From: Pelobates cultripes
Taxonomy: Eukaryota; Chordata; Amphibia; Anura; Pelobatidae
NCBI GenBank assembly: GCA_933207985.1
Contig: OW240912.1
Span: 201,087,593 to 201,151,592, forward strand
Direction: 5' to 3'
Length of the DNA stretch: 64,000 nt
The position numbers and the translations under genes are program-made. Positions 11,336 to 23,899 of this stretch are shown here, piece after piece. The notes beneath the pieces are model-generated. The model worked only from the letters and a program-made list of their open reading frames with translations, was not told the DNA's origin and made no database searches. Position 1 is the first letter of the stretch; the number at the start of each line of letters is the position of its first letter.

Positions 11336-11775
11336 ACTACGTGCCAATGTATAGATTATGCTGCTAATAGGCTACAGGTGTTGTCCTATGGTTCTGGGTC
11401 AAATCTTCGGATTCCACAAGGCACCTGCAGTCTGGTCCCAGGCTGACATGCTCAGCCAAATAATGCCATCCAAATATGTATGAGACAACTGTTTGGCGAG
11501 TGGATAAAGTCAGGAATTCCCAGATGAATTCACCCAAACTTTCAGCTCTCGATAACTTCCTATGGGGAAATTTGAAGGAGTGGGTGTATGTGAACAAACC
11601 GCATACACTTGAGCACCTCAAGGAGAACACCCATGCAGAAATGTGCGCTACAGCCTCACACATTAACTAATGTTATGATTTAATTCACTTAAAAATATGT
11701 CATCTTTAGTACCCAATCAAACAAATCCCCATACATTAAGCATTCATTCTACGTAATATCACTGAAATTGGTTCA

Positions 11776-12015
11776 TTAAAGGACCACTATAGAGTCAGGA
11801 AAACATACTCGTTTTTGTGGCACTATAGTGCCCTGAGGGTGCCCCCACCCTCAGGGTCCCCCTCCCGCCGGGCTCTGGGGAGAGGAAAGGGGTTAAAACT
11901 TACCTTTCTCCAGCGCCGAGCGGGGAGCTCTCCGCCTCCGATCCTCCTCCTCTCCTCCCTTTTGGGCTGGCTGCGCGCGCATTCAGACGGTCTCATAGGA
12001 AAGCATTTACAATTC
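11776..12015. mobile_element. Kolobok/T2-type MITE, interrupted
   Basis: It starts TTAAAGGACCACTATAG and matches the reverse complement of the elements at 44669 and 60929 (shared GGGTGCCCCCACCCTCAGGG block). It stops at a TTAA where another TTAA MITE begins at 12016, so it looks split or truncated by nested insertion. Confidence 0.75.
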
Positions 12016-12240
12016 TTAAAGGGACACTATACTTGCCAGAACTAGTACAGCTTAATGTAGTGGTCTGAAGTCTATAGATTGTCCCTGCAGGCGTTTCAAA
12101 GTAAATGCTGCCTTTTCAGAGAAAAGCCAGTGTTTACATTGCTGCCTAGTAACACCTCTAGTGGCCATCACTCAAATGGCCACTAAAGTGTCTCCTACTT
12201 ACATTCAGCGTCTTCACGCTCTGCATTTATTTATTACATC
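12016..12240. mobile_element. Kolobok/T2-type MITE, second layer
   Basis: It starts TTAAAGGGACACTATACTTG and contains TACAGCTTAATGTAGTGG. That gives an uninterrupted version of the site that is filled by a nested insert at 60929. Its right end is diverged. Confidence 0.65.
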
Positions 12241-12426
12241 TCTATGAGGAGATTGATAATCTTAGCTATGGAGGCTGGCCAGCTGCAGCGAGACCAGCAT
12301 ACCATTGGAAAAAAGGTGAGTAACAATACAATTCCCATGCGATCAGAGGGGGCTGGTGACTTAAAAGCACACCCACCCAGACAGACACACCCACCTAGAC
12401 ACAACACACACACACTGACAGACACA

Positions 12427-12716
12427 CCTATTGCCATTTGCTCCTGCCCAGTCCCACTGGATCCCAGTGAAGCCACCCCCCTGAGCCCAAAAGGTAGGAA
12501 ACAATGTAGTGGTCTTCCTCACCCCACACAGTCACAAAGTATTATTTGATACACTCAAATGGATACACACAAACATGCATAACAGATATACACACACACA
12601 CAAATAAAAATAAAAAATACATATTTTTAACCACTCTCCTGTTTCCTACCTTTTGGGCTCAGGGGGGTGGCTTCACTGGGATCCAGTGGGACTGGGCAGG
12701 AGCAAATGGCAATAGG
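12427..12716. repeat. 76-bp perfect inverted repeat with CA-rich loop
   Basis: 12427-12502 and 12641-12716 are exact reverse complements as far as I can read (CCTATTGCCATTTGCTCC ... CCTTTTGGGCTCAGG). The loop is about 138 bases of CA and AT repeat. The arm TTTCCTACCTTTT also appears beside CA tracts at 29.48 and 47.44 kb. Confidence 0.88.
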
Positions 12717-13099
12717 TTAGTGGGGGGCTGGCTGCGGCTGACGGGAGCAGCTGCTCGCGCTGTTCCAGACTCCACCTCCTCCTGTCTCTTCAGCCTCGTG
12801 CAGATCTCTGTGCGCCAGGAGGAAATGAAGGGAACTGTAATTACTTCCTCCCGGCATGCAGGGGAAAGGGAGAGCAGCCAGCTCTGCGTAAAGGTGCTGG
12901 ATGAGGACAGCGGCCGGGCCGGCTCTGAGGACAGCGGCCGGACCAGCTTTGCACAATGTGGGTTGGCTCGGAGGAATGCGGAAGGCAAGCTGGCAGTCTT
13001 TAAATGCTGCCCTTCAAGCTTGCAGTTCCCCTGCGGGAAAAGGGAGGGAACGGGCTGACCAGTTACAGGCACCAGGGCAAGATTCCGAGTCGCAATGGC

Positions 13100-13440
13100 G
13101 ACCGGGATTTGTCAAAGGCTGCCATAGGAAAGCATTAACTCAATGCTTTCCTGAGAGGATTTCACTGATGCTGTATGTTCTCATGCAGACTGTGAGGACG
13201 TCCAATGTCAGTTAGGCGACCTAGAGTCCGGTAAAATCCCAAAAGCACCTCTAGTAGCTTTCCGGTAGACAGCCACTAGAGGCTGTCTTAGTGCTGCAAT
13301 GTAAACATTGTGGTTTCTCACAAACTGCAATGTTTTACATGGCAGGACTAAGGGGGACAGGGACACTGCACCCAGACCACTGCAATGAGCTGAAGTGGTC
13401 GGGGTGTCTGTAGCTCTTTTGGTCTTTGGCACCACGATTA
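13100..13440. mobile_element. T2-like MITE fragment
   Basis: It contains the blocks CATAGGAAAGCATT, CCTCTAGTAGC, ACAGCCACTAGAGGCTGTC and TGAGCTGAAGTGGTC. These also occur in the better preserved elements at 44669 and 60929. The ends are not clear. Confidence 0.55.
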
Positions 13441-14313
13441 AACTTACTGTCCTGGCACATCACATTTTGGAAAAGTATAAGGTTTATATTATATACTGTA
13501 AATTCCTACTTGTTCAAGCGCAGATTGGAGTAATAAAAACAATGAATTAAAGTATTCCCAAAACTGAGATGAATAAACTAATCTATGTTGTGATATTTTT
13601 ACTTAACTGCAAGTTATGCATACGTTATTATAACCTAAATTGTATTTTTAGTTTCTTTTTCCTCATTTATTCAGGTTTTGTTCACACCCATTACATACAG
13701 GTAGGATATCAACAGAATGTTTCCTTTTAAAAAAAACACAATATAAGAAGGAAGAAATTTCAAAACTCGCAGAAAGTTTGGGGGAAAAAAATACTCAGTC
13801 ACAGTAAGATTAATTACTAAACTGCCCAGGATATTCCATTGCACCTTCCCAATGGAGTGCAGTAAATAAATACATTATTAAGGTAATACAACTGATGCAA
13901 AGGGAGGGGATTAAGGGCCTTTTTAGCAAGAAATCCCAAATATTACAATGGTTTATTTATGATGTAAGTGGGGTTTACAATGCATTTAACTTCAGTGGAG
14001 GTTTTACAGTGAGTTTTAAAACAAAGGATATTTCTTATAGTTTACACTGGACTCTAATAAGTGCACACCTTGTTTCAAGGCATTTTCCAGGTACATTTAG
14101 TATACACCATGGAGAGTGCTCCATATTACAGGACAGGGAGGAAGAGGAGGGGGCATTTTTACCGTGCATCTTATTATAGGTTGATTGCTTTGGCCTGCTA
14201 TCTGGAATTTATACTTAAAACATGAAATCCTACCCAGCACTCTGAATATCCATTGGCTAACTCATCTCCTATATCCCAAAAATTTAAAATAATTAAAGCT
14301 CCATTCTCCTCAC

Positions 14314-14480
14314 CTTACAGCCAGCCCTTGCGCGATGCAACCACACTTAATTGCAAGCTTGGCGAAGACAACCAATCAGGAAGCCCGGCTTCGCGAGGCA
14401 CGTCGGGAGTTGTAGTTTCAAGGACGTTTTCGTTGGAGCGTTAACATTTGGACGGGAACTACAACTCCCTGCATGCAAGA
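14314..14480 (-). promoter_or_regulatory. zbtb8b: Candidate bidirectional-type promoter and non-coding exon 1 of zbtb8b
   Basis: A CpG-richer island in AT-rich surroundings. It has ACTACAACTCCCTGCATGC at 14459-14477, close to the ZNF143/Staf consensus, a second opposed copy GGGAGTTGTAGTTTC at 14405-14419, and a CCAAT box (ACCAATCAGG) near 14370. On the minus strand the sequence then runs to CTGTAAG|GTGAGG, a strong splice donor after 14314. That fits a short untranslated exon joined to the acceptor of the zbtb8b BTB exon. The motifs are seen directly; the link to zbtb8b is inferred from strand and position. Confidence 0.55.
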
Positions 14481-14939
14481 GGAGTGAGCGTCGCTTTACA
14501 CGGAACGCTGACTTTCCTGCGGATTAGTGTCATTAACCCACTTCGTGCCGCTGGACAGGCAGCCATTCTCCCAATTACTCACAGTTTGCTAAATGCTCTG
14601 CTGGTATTGGGGAATTTGGGTCGAAAAAGGAAATTAGGGTCGAAGCAGTGATTTTAAGGTTATACAAAACGGGGAGTGCTGGAGCAAAGAGAAAAAAATA
14701 AATAAACACATTGTGATGTACTTTATATACAATTTGCTACATAGCCTAAGCTAATGAGATGGAATGCTGCAGGCCCTGTATATAAATAACCCATACATAA
14801 ATACTGTAACAATCCAAAATGAATTGCACTCTCTCACTGCTGTGGATATACTATATATTTTTATATAATGAAATTCCAATAACCTGCAACATTACATACA
14901 ATGCCCCATACTTTAAATGATCATCACAATAGAGCTTGT

Positions 14940-15355
14940 GACCAATTCTAATAATTTATATTATTATTATTATTTATAAATCACCAACAAATTCCTATGC
15001 GATGTACAATGGGCGGATTGAGGTCTTTGCTCAATGAGATTACATGCTAGAGGGAGTAGGGTATAGTGACACAAAAGGTAAGGGTAGGGTAGAAAAATAG
15101 GTTGCTAGGATAGTGTTCATTGAGGGCTTAGTGTTTTGTTTGGATGACAGTTGCAGGAGAGGAATCAGGGTGCGAGGAGGTAAAGTTGTTCACGGTTTAA
15201 TTAATATGCTTTCCTGAAGAAGTAAGTTTTCAAAGATTTTTTGAAGGAGTGGAGACAGGGTGAAAGTCTAATAGAGAGGGGAAGGGTGTTCCATTGGAAC
15301 GGTGCAGCCGCAGAGAAGTATTTAAGGCGAGCATCAGAGGTAAGAGTACGAACAG
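14940..15355 (-). mobile_element. L2-type LINE 3' end fragment
   Basis: It shares CGATGTACAATGGG, CATGCTAGAGGGAGT and GAGGGCTTAGTGTTTT with the larger L2 copy at 22230-23400, in the same orientation. It is a 5'-truncated 3' tail. Confidence 0.7.
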
Positions 15356-15489
15356 AGATTTTTATTAAACAAACAGAACAAAGGATACAGGTAGCGCCAA
15401 AATAAATACAATATTGTGGTAACTAATTAAAAAACCTAAATACAATATTGTGGTAAGTAATAAAAAAAGGTACCAAGTAAAAGATAAAA

Positions 15490-16720
15490 ATGTCATTTTG
15501 GGAGGGGCGGGGCCTGACTTTCATGGTGGAAGGACGTACCTCGACTGAACTCCACCATAAGCCTGCTATGAACGGCTCACTAAAGCCTTCCTGGCACAAA
15601 CCAAAACTACCTGAGGTGACATGTGTGCTCCCTGACCTACCTGACAAGCCAGGAGGCAGTCTGATGGCCCGTTCGGAGCTTATTTCCCCACCACAGCAGT
15701 TGTGGCCTAGTGTGCACTGAGAGGGAGATGCAGCCGGTCTCTCAATCTGGAAGCCAAACGAGCGCACCGTTACCCCCTCCAACCCCCCGGACCGGTGGGG
15801 GAGATCCCGGTCCACCAGAGGGTGACCCGGATGCTGCAGAAGCACAGGGAAAAGCATCCCACACTGGCGATCTGCCTAACATGGCAGAGACAGCATATTT
15901 CCATAGCCCAAGCGATGAACTGCATGATCTTGGCTCCAAGCTTGACAGGTTGTTTGAAGATTTCTGGCAGCGCCTGGAAAGCAGAATGCACAGACAGGAT
16001 TCACCACACACAAGTGAACGCTTGCACCCACAGCCAACCCCATGCTCTCACCTGGAGCTCCCTAAGTGGAAAGCCCAAGCGTGGCTGCAGAAACGACAGC
16101 AAGGCTTATCTACACGTAAAGCAACGCAGAGACGGGCATTGAAGTGGACCACAGCCGGATCACCCGTGAAGAGGGAAGTAGTGCAAGAAACCCCGAGCAA
16201 AGAGCACGCTATGGCCCACCGAATTCCATCCGGGCCTGAAGGCTTGCAGTGCTCTCCCCAAGTGCTGGACTGTGCTCTGCCCATGATGGGTATCGGGTGA
16301 ACTGGAGACCGAGCAGATCAATTATCTTATCATTTTGTCTCACTCTGTTGGGGGTTCTTCGTGCCAGAGGGGCATCCTTTCTTGTAATTGATCCGTCATT
16401 AGTCATTAGTTTATTTCCCTACCATGCTTTCACCACTTTATTAACATGGGGACCTCTGGGGTCTATACTCTGGCTAAGCTCCAGCATGAGTCAGTTAACC
16501 ACTCTTGCAACACTCATAACTTTATAACTCACCTGTTTCTTTGCCTATCATTATAATCCTAAAAATTGTGCACGTTCTCTCTGAATGCCATCTCACATGT
16601 AAGCTATGTATTAAGATGTTTGTGTCAACTGATGTTGTGGCATGACTTGACTGTTTGTACACCTCTGCACAGCAAAAAAAATAAAAAAATTATAAAATAA
16701 AGAATGTCCTTTTGAGGTTT
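15490..16720 (+). mobile_element. Internally deleted Tx1/L1-type LINE
   Basis: It starts GGGAGGGGCGGGGCCTGAC, similar to the start of the L1 at 38 kb, then has a proline-rich frame at 15710-16300 that could be the N-terminal part of an ORF1. It then jumps to a 3' tail (GTTTGTACACCTCTGCACAGC) with an A-rich end. No endonuclease or reverse transcriptase is present. The frame is not a recognisable host protein. Confidence 0.6.
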
Positions 16721-16859
16721 TAAAAGTCTTCAAATGTTGAATAAGATATCTCCGGAGTGGTATCACACATCAATGGCATATGCAAAAGAGAAAATAGGAA
16801 ACCGATAGTGCAGTATTGTAAGTCTATGGACTATTGACAACATAGAACTAAAAATTGCC

Positions 16860-17100
16860 AACTCTTGTTTTTCAGCGCTATTATCAGCTCCCGGTAAAAC
16901 AGCTTACAGTGGTGTTTCATCTCCCCACTTGTAGGATAACCCTCAGAGTTACTAGGCAGCAATGTAGCTATTTATCTGAAAAGGCAGTGTTTGTGTTGAA
17001 AAGCCTGCAGGGACAGGCCATAGACCAATTGATACTCAGTCCACTGGACCACCATGGATTGGAATGTCCCCATACCTACAAAGTACCAGGTAGAAGAAAC
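16860..17100. mobile_element. T2-like MITE fragment
   Basis: TACTAGGCAGCAATGTAGC, AAAAGGCAGTGTTT and GCCTGCAGGGACA match inner blocks of the T2-type element at 12016 in reverse. The ends are degraded. Confidence 0.5.
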
Positions 17101-17584
17101 GACTATTTTTTTTCTTATAACAATTAAATGAATAATAATAGATACGCTAATAAGCATATATCCCACCACATTCTACATCCCCTATACACACACACACACC
17201 CTATACCCCCTATTCAAACAGTGCACCCCTATCAGACATCCCAAGTCTCCCGGTAGTTCTGGGAGACTCCTGCATGGTGATTGCTGCTCCCTGACTCCCG
17301 CAAGTCATACACAATATCCCGGAAAACACACACACAATCTGATGTCCATTATATTGTGTATGATATGCGCCCTCTAACATCCCCATATTACCCACTAATC
17401 AGGGGCCCGGTCAGGTGTCAGCCCTTTAAGAGCCGACCGAGCCCCTGTGATATCAGCCGGCATAGAGGAAAGGACAGCTATGTGTGTTTCAGGGTGTGTA
17501 TCTGAGTGTATGTGCCAGTGTGTGTATCTGAGTGTGTGTGTGTGTGTATCTGAGTTATGTGTCAGTGTGTGAATCTGAGTGTGT

Positions 17585-18587
17585 ATGTGCCCCCACCCCC
17601 CCGTCATCCATGTATGATGTAATGTTTGTGTTGTCTGTGTATGTGATAGATGTTATGACTGTGTGTGATATGTATGCTATGTGTGATATTTGTAATGGGT
17701 GTATTAACAGTGCGTGATATGCATGTATTGGTTGTATGTGATATTTGTGCTGGGTTTATTGGCTGTGTGTGATGGTTATTTAATTCAGATAAAAACATGC
17801 ATTTAGGCCTGTGTGTGAATGCAGGTGTATATTTTTGCAGAGTTATGTGCACACATTCCCACACTCAGATGCACACAGTTATACATATACACTGTCAAAT
17901 CCACCACATCCACATAGTCGCAGGCAGATAGTCACATACACAGGATCAGACAGAAACACACAGGTACAGGCAGTAACACACTCCCACACAATTACAGGCA
18001 GACAGCCACACACACACACAGGCAGACAGCCACACACACACAGTTTTACATACACACACAGTCTTACACACACATACATGCAGACAGTCTCACACACACA
18101 GAGACAGCCACACACACACACAGGCAGAAAGCCACACACACACAGACAGCCACACACATACACGCAGCCAGACAGCCACACATACACACAGAGGCAGGCG
18201 GCCATCCACACACACGGGAAGACATCCTCACACAGAGGCAGGCAGTCACACACACACAGGCAGACAGCCACACACACACACACACAGCCACACACACACA
18301 CAGACAGTCATACACACAGGCACACACACAAACACAGGCAGACAGTCACAAACACAGGCAGACAGTCATACACACACACAGGCAGACAGTCATACATACA
18401 TGCACACACAGACACACACACAGGCAGACAGCACATACACACACACAGACACACACACAGACAGTCAGACACACACACACACAGGCAGACAGTCACACAC
18501 AGACACAGGCATACAGTCACAGACACACACAGGCAGACAGTCACACACACACACAGGCAGGCAGTCACACATACAAACAGGCAGACA

Positions 18588-18625
<38 letters not shown>

Positions 18626-21600
18626 CAGGCAGTCATACACACAGACAGTCACACTCACACAGACAATCACACATAGTTACCTCTGTTCATTGTGGAGAGC
18701 AGACAGGCAGTGCAGGCAGCTCCTGGAGACTGTTTGTTGGGAAGCAGGACTCCTTCCTGCTTCCCTTGCAGCATTTTAGCTCCACCCCTGCCGAACATCA
18801 CATCACACACACAGGTAGACAGTCAAACAAACACACAGACAGCCACAGAGGCGGCCATCCACACACACAGGAAGACATCCTCACACAGAGGCAGGCAGTC
18901 ACACACACACAGGCAGACAGCCACACACACACAGTCACACACACACGGAAGCAGTCATACACACAGACACACACACACACAAACACAGGCAGACAGTCAT
19001 ACACACACACACACACAGGCAGACAGTCACACACACAGGCAGACAGTCATACATCCACACACACAGGCAGACAGTCATACATACACACACACAGACACAC
19101 ACACAGGCAGACAGTCACACACACACACAGACACACAGGCAGACAGTCACACACACACACACACACACAGGCAGACAGTCACACACAGACACAGGCATAC
19201 AGTCACAGACACACACAGGCAGACAGTCACACACACACACACAGGCAGGCAGTCACACATATACACACAGGCAGACAGACACACACACAGACACACACAC
19301 AGGCAGACAGTCACAGACACACACACACACAGGCAGGCAGTCATACACACAGACAGTCACACTCACACAGACAATCACACATAGTTACCTCTGTTCATTG
19401 TGGAGGCAGACAGGCAGTGCAGGCAGCTCCTGGAGACTGTTTGTTGGGGGAAGCAGGGACTCCTTCCTGCTTCCCTTGCAGCAGTTTTTAGCTCCACCCC
19501 TGCCGAACATCACATAGACACACACAGGTAGACAGTCAAACAAACACACAGACAGTCACACACACAGGCAGACAGTCATACACAACACACACACACACGC
19601 AGGCAGACAGTCAGACAGACACACACACACAGGCAGAACATCACACACACAGACAGTCACACAAACAGGCAGACAGTCAAACACACACACACACAGTCAC
19701 ACACACAGGCAGACAGTCACCCACACTCACAAAATTCTTCACAGCGCCCCCCCCTCCGTTATCCATGTATGATGTAATGTTTGTGTTGTCTGTGTATGTG
19801 ATAGATGTTATGACTGTGTGTGATATGTATGCTATGTGTGATATTTGTAATGGGTGTATTAACAGTGCGTGATATGCATGTATTGGTTGTATGTGATATT
19901 TGTGCTGGGTTTATTGGCTGTGTGTGATGGTTATTTAATTCAGATAAAAACATGCATTTAGGCCTGTGTGTGAATGCAGGTGTATATTTTTGCAGAGTTA
20001 CGTGCACACATTCCCACAGTCAGATGCACACAGTTATACATATACACTGTCAAATCCACCACATGCACATAGGTGAAGAAACACACAGGTACAGGCAGTA
20101 ACACACATACACAGTTACAGGTAGATAAACACACAGGCAGACAGTCACACACACACACACACAGGCAGACAGTCACACACAGACACAGGCATACAGTCAC
20201 AGACACACACAGGCAGACAGTCACACACACACAGGCAGGCAGTCACACATATACACACAGGCAGACAGTCACACACACACACACAGACACACACACAGGC
20301 AGACAGTCACAGACACACACACAGGCAGGCAGTCATACACACAGACAGTCACACTCACACAGACAATCACACATAGTTACCTCTGTTCATTGTGGAGGCA
20401 GACAGGCAGTGCAGGCAGCTCCTGGAGACTGTTTGTTGGGGGAAGCAGGGACTCCTTCCTGCTTCCCTTGCAGCAGTTTTTAGCTCCACCCCTGCCGAAC
20501 ATCACATAGACACACACAGGTAGACAGTCAAACAAACACACAGACAGTCACACACACAGGCAGACAGTCATACACACACACACACACACACACACGCAGG
20601 CAGACAGTCAGACAGACACACACAGGCAGAACATCACACACACACACAGTCACACACACAGGCAGACAGTCACCCACACTCACAAAATTCTTCACAGCGC
20701 CCCCCCCCCGTCATCCATGTATGATGTAATGTTTGTGTTGTCTGTGTATGTGATAGATGTTATGACTGTGTGTGATATGTATGCTATGTGTGATATTTGT
20801 AATGGGTGTATTAACAGTGCGTGATATGCATGTATTGGTTGTATGTGATATTTGTGCTGGGTTTATTGGCTGTGTGTGATGGTTATTTAATTCAGATAAA
20901 AACATGCATTTAGGCTTGTGTGTGAATGCAGGTGTATATTTTTGCAGAGTTACGTGCACACATTCCCACAGTCAGATGCACACAGTTATACATATACACT
21001 ATCAAATCCACCACATGCACATAGGTGAAGAAACACACAGGTACAGGCAGTAACACACATACACAGTTACAGGTAGATAAACACACAGGCAGACAGCCAC
21101 ACACAGACAAAGGCAGACAGCCACACACACACAGTTTTACACACACACACACACACACACATTCTTACACACACATACTTACATGCAGTCTCACACACAC
21201 AGACAGACACACACACACACAGGCAGACAGCCACACACACACACTCACAGGCAGAAAGCCACACACACACAGACAGCCACACACATACACGCAGGCAGAC
21301 AGCCACACACACACAGAGGCAGGCGGCCATCCACACACACAAGAAGACATCCTCACACAGAGGCAGGCAGTCACACATACACGGGCAGACAGCCACACAC
21401 ACACAAACGCAGGCAGAAAGTCATACACACAGACACACACACACACACAAACACAGACAGACAGTCATACACACACACACACACAGGCAGACAGTCACAC
21501 ACAGGCAGACAGTCACACACACAGGCAGACAGTCATACATAAACACACACACACACAGACACACACACAGGCAGACAGTCATATACACACACACAGGCAG

Positions 21601-22117
21601 ACAGTCACACACAGACACACACACAGGCATACAGTTACAGACACACACAGGCAGACAGTCACACACACACACAGGCAGGCAGTCACACACACACACACAC
21701 ACACACACAGGCAGACAGTGACACACACAGACACACACACAGGCAGATAGTCACAGACACACACACACAGGCAGACAGTCACACACACACACACACACAC
21801 AGGCAGGCAGTCATACACACACAGACACACTCACACAGACAATCACACATCTGTTCATTGTGAAGGCAGACAGGCAGTGCAGGCAGCTCCTGGAGACTGT
21901 TTGTTGGGGGAAGCAGGGACTCCTTCCTGCTTCCCTTGCAGCAGTTACCCGGCACTTTTAGCTCCACCCCCGCCACACAGTAAGCTCCGCTCCGCCCCGC
22001 CACAATATTTTTTTAATCCCGGCCAGCCATGTGTGAGCTGTGTCGGCCGCAGGGCGCCCCCTGCTCCATGGCGCCCTGTGCGGCCGCACAGCTCGCACAC
22101 CCCTAATGCCGGCCCTG
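17585..22117. repeat. CA-rich tandem array derived from a hAT MITE
   Basis: About four irregular units. Each full unit has a CAGCGCCCCCC...TATGATGTAATGTTTG block (near 17609, 19768 and 20719), long runs of ACACAGGCAGACAGTCAC, and a block with CTCTGTTCATTGTGGAG and GGGACTCCTTCCTGCTTCCC (near 18676, 19390, 20380 and 21850). The second and third TATGATG blocks are about 951 bp apart. The right end GGCCGCACAGCTCGCACACC...GCCGGCCCTG is the terminus of the CAGGGCCGGC MITE family seen at 5561 and 10696. The H-T-H-R-Q-T-type frames on both strands are repeat artefacts. Confidence 0.85.
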
Positions 22118-22229
22118 GGTAGGAGAAGAAACATTGCAAAACTAGGCATTGGGATTACCATTACCAGACTACCATATCGTTCTCTACACCGATATACACT
22201 GATATACTATCTCAACAGATACAGGAAGC

Positions 22230-23400
22230 ATGATTTTATTATTATTATTATTATTTATAAAGCATCAACAAGTTCCGTAGCGATGTACAATGGGTGGACT
22301 AACAGACACGTATTTGTAACCAGACAAGTTGGACGCACAGGAAAATAAATATTGAGGGCCCTGCTCAATGAGCTTACATGCTAGAGGGAGTGGGTTATAG
22401 TGACACAAAAGGTAATAGTAGGGTAGAAAAGTAGGTTGCTAGTAGAGTATTTATTGAGGGCTTAGTGTTTTTTTGTTGATAACAGTTTCAGGAGAGGAAT
22501 CAGGGCGTGGGGAGGGAAAGCTGTTTAATTGATATGCTTTCCTAAAGAAGTACGTTTTCAAAGATTTTTTAAAAGGAGTGGAGATTGGGTGACAAAGGGG
22601 GGAGGCGTGGGTGGTGCGTGCGGACAGGAAGATGAGCCTTGCAGCCGTATTCATTATACACTGTAATGGGGCAAGTTGGGAATACGTAAGACCACTGAGA
22701 AGCTGACTACAGTAATCTAGGCTAGAGAGAAAAACGTCATGAACAAGCACCTTTGCTGTATCAGGCATTAAATAGGGCCGAAAGCGTGCAATGTTTTTGA
22801 GATGGAAGCAGCAGGATTTGATTTGGCGATTGATTGGACATGAGAGGTGAAGGAGAGGTCGGAGTCAAAGAGAACACCTAGGCAGAGAGCCTGAGAGGTA
22901 GCATGAATGGTAGCTCCTTGCTTGGAAGGACACAGACAAGGGAGTAGCAACACTGGAGGGAGGACCAGAAGTTCTGTTTTGGACAGGTTCAGTTTAAGGA
23001 AATGAGCAGCCATCTAGTTGGAAATAGCAGAGAGGCAGTCAGAGGCACGAGTCATGAGGGGTGATGAGAAATCAGGGGAGGACAGATTAAATTTGTGTGT
23101 CATCCGCATAGAAATGATACTGGAAGCCGAAGGGGCTGATGAGTTTACCAAGGGAGGCATTGTAAATTGAGAACAATAGGGGACCAAGGACAGACCCTTG
23201 GGGAACACCAATGTAGAGGGATTGGGGAGAAGTGGCAGAGCCAGAGAAAGAAACACTGAATGAGTGCTGGGAGAGGTAGGAAGAGCACCATTAGAGAAAG
23301 GTATCTCGTAGACAGAGATTATGGAGAATGAGAGGAAGCGGTTGATGATCAAAAGTGTCAAAAGCAGCAGAAAGATCAAGAAGATTTAGGATAGAGTAGT
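22230..23400 (-). mobile_element. L2-type LINE, C-terminal reverse-transcriptase part and 3' end
   Basis: Three successive minus-strand frames carry pieces of a LINE reverse transcriptase C-terminus. Recognisable stretches include F-L-K-L-N-L-S-K-T-E, L-G-V-L-F-D-S-D-L-S-F, L-D-Y-C-S-Q-L-L-S-G-L and Q-C-I-M-N-T-A-A-R-L-I. Stops and frameshifts separate them, so it is dead. The 3' end has (ATT)n near 22240. The catalytic Y-A-D-D is degraded. Confidence 0.8.
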
Positions 23401-23899
23401 GGCCATTGGATATATGGACACATATGCATTACCTGGATACAGACAGACACAAAATAGCACAGCCCCCAACCAGTGGCCATTAAGCTAGCCCAAAGTTTCA
23501 ACGCATAGTTCGTTCTTACCTGTTTCTCGATGTGATAGTTCACCCCATATCCTCTCCCTATACTCCTTACTCGTAACCTCTTACAAAGCAGAACTGACAA
23601 AAGTTATACAGAATGAGGCTATATACCTTGACTGTTTTAACATATCAAAAGTAAGCCTTTCCCAAGGAGACAAGCAATTGACATGGTCAGATTGAAATTG
23701 TTAAATAATAACACTGAACTTTACTTTCTAATTCACTCTATTTCTCTTATATGTTATATTGTATAACTATTGGTAGTCATTGTACAATCATCAGAACTGA
23801 GATGTATATTGAAAAATATTAGCAGATATTATTAAGAATAATCAGAATGGAAAAGACCACAGACTGCGCAATCATAACTTCAACAAGTTTTATGATGTC

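Larger units (their letters stand above)
4877..14313 (-). other. zbtb8b: Probable zbtb8b intron 1, packed with MITEs
   Basis: Inferred from the acceptor at 4877-4878 and a candidate non-coding first exon whose donor is at 14312-14313. It holds the repeats listed separately and no coding exon I can recognise. Another first exon could exist, so the extent is an inference. Confidence 0.45.

Noticed and set aside
12546..13072. 170- and 137-codon frames on opposite strands
   Set aside because: They cross an inverted repeat and GC-rich repeat sequence; no recognisable domain.
17811..21830. Long overlapping frames rich in His-Thr-Gln or Val-Cys on both strands
   Set aside because: They are produced by CA/TG and ACAGGCAGACAGTCAC repeats in every phase, with no domain and no conservation expected.
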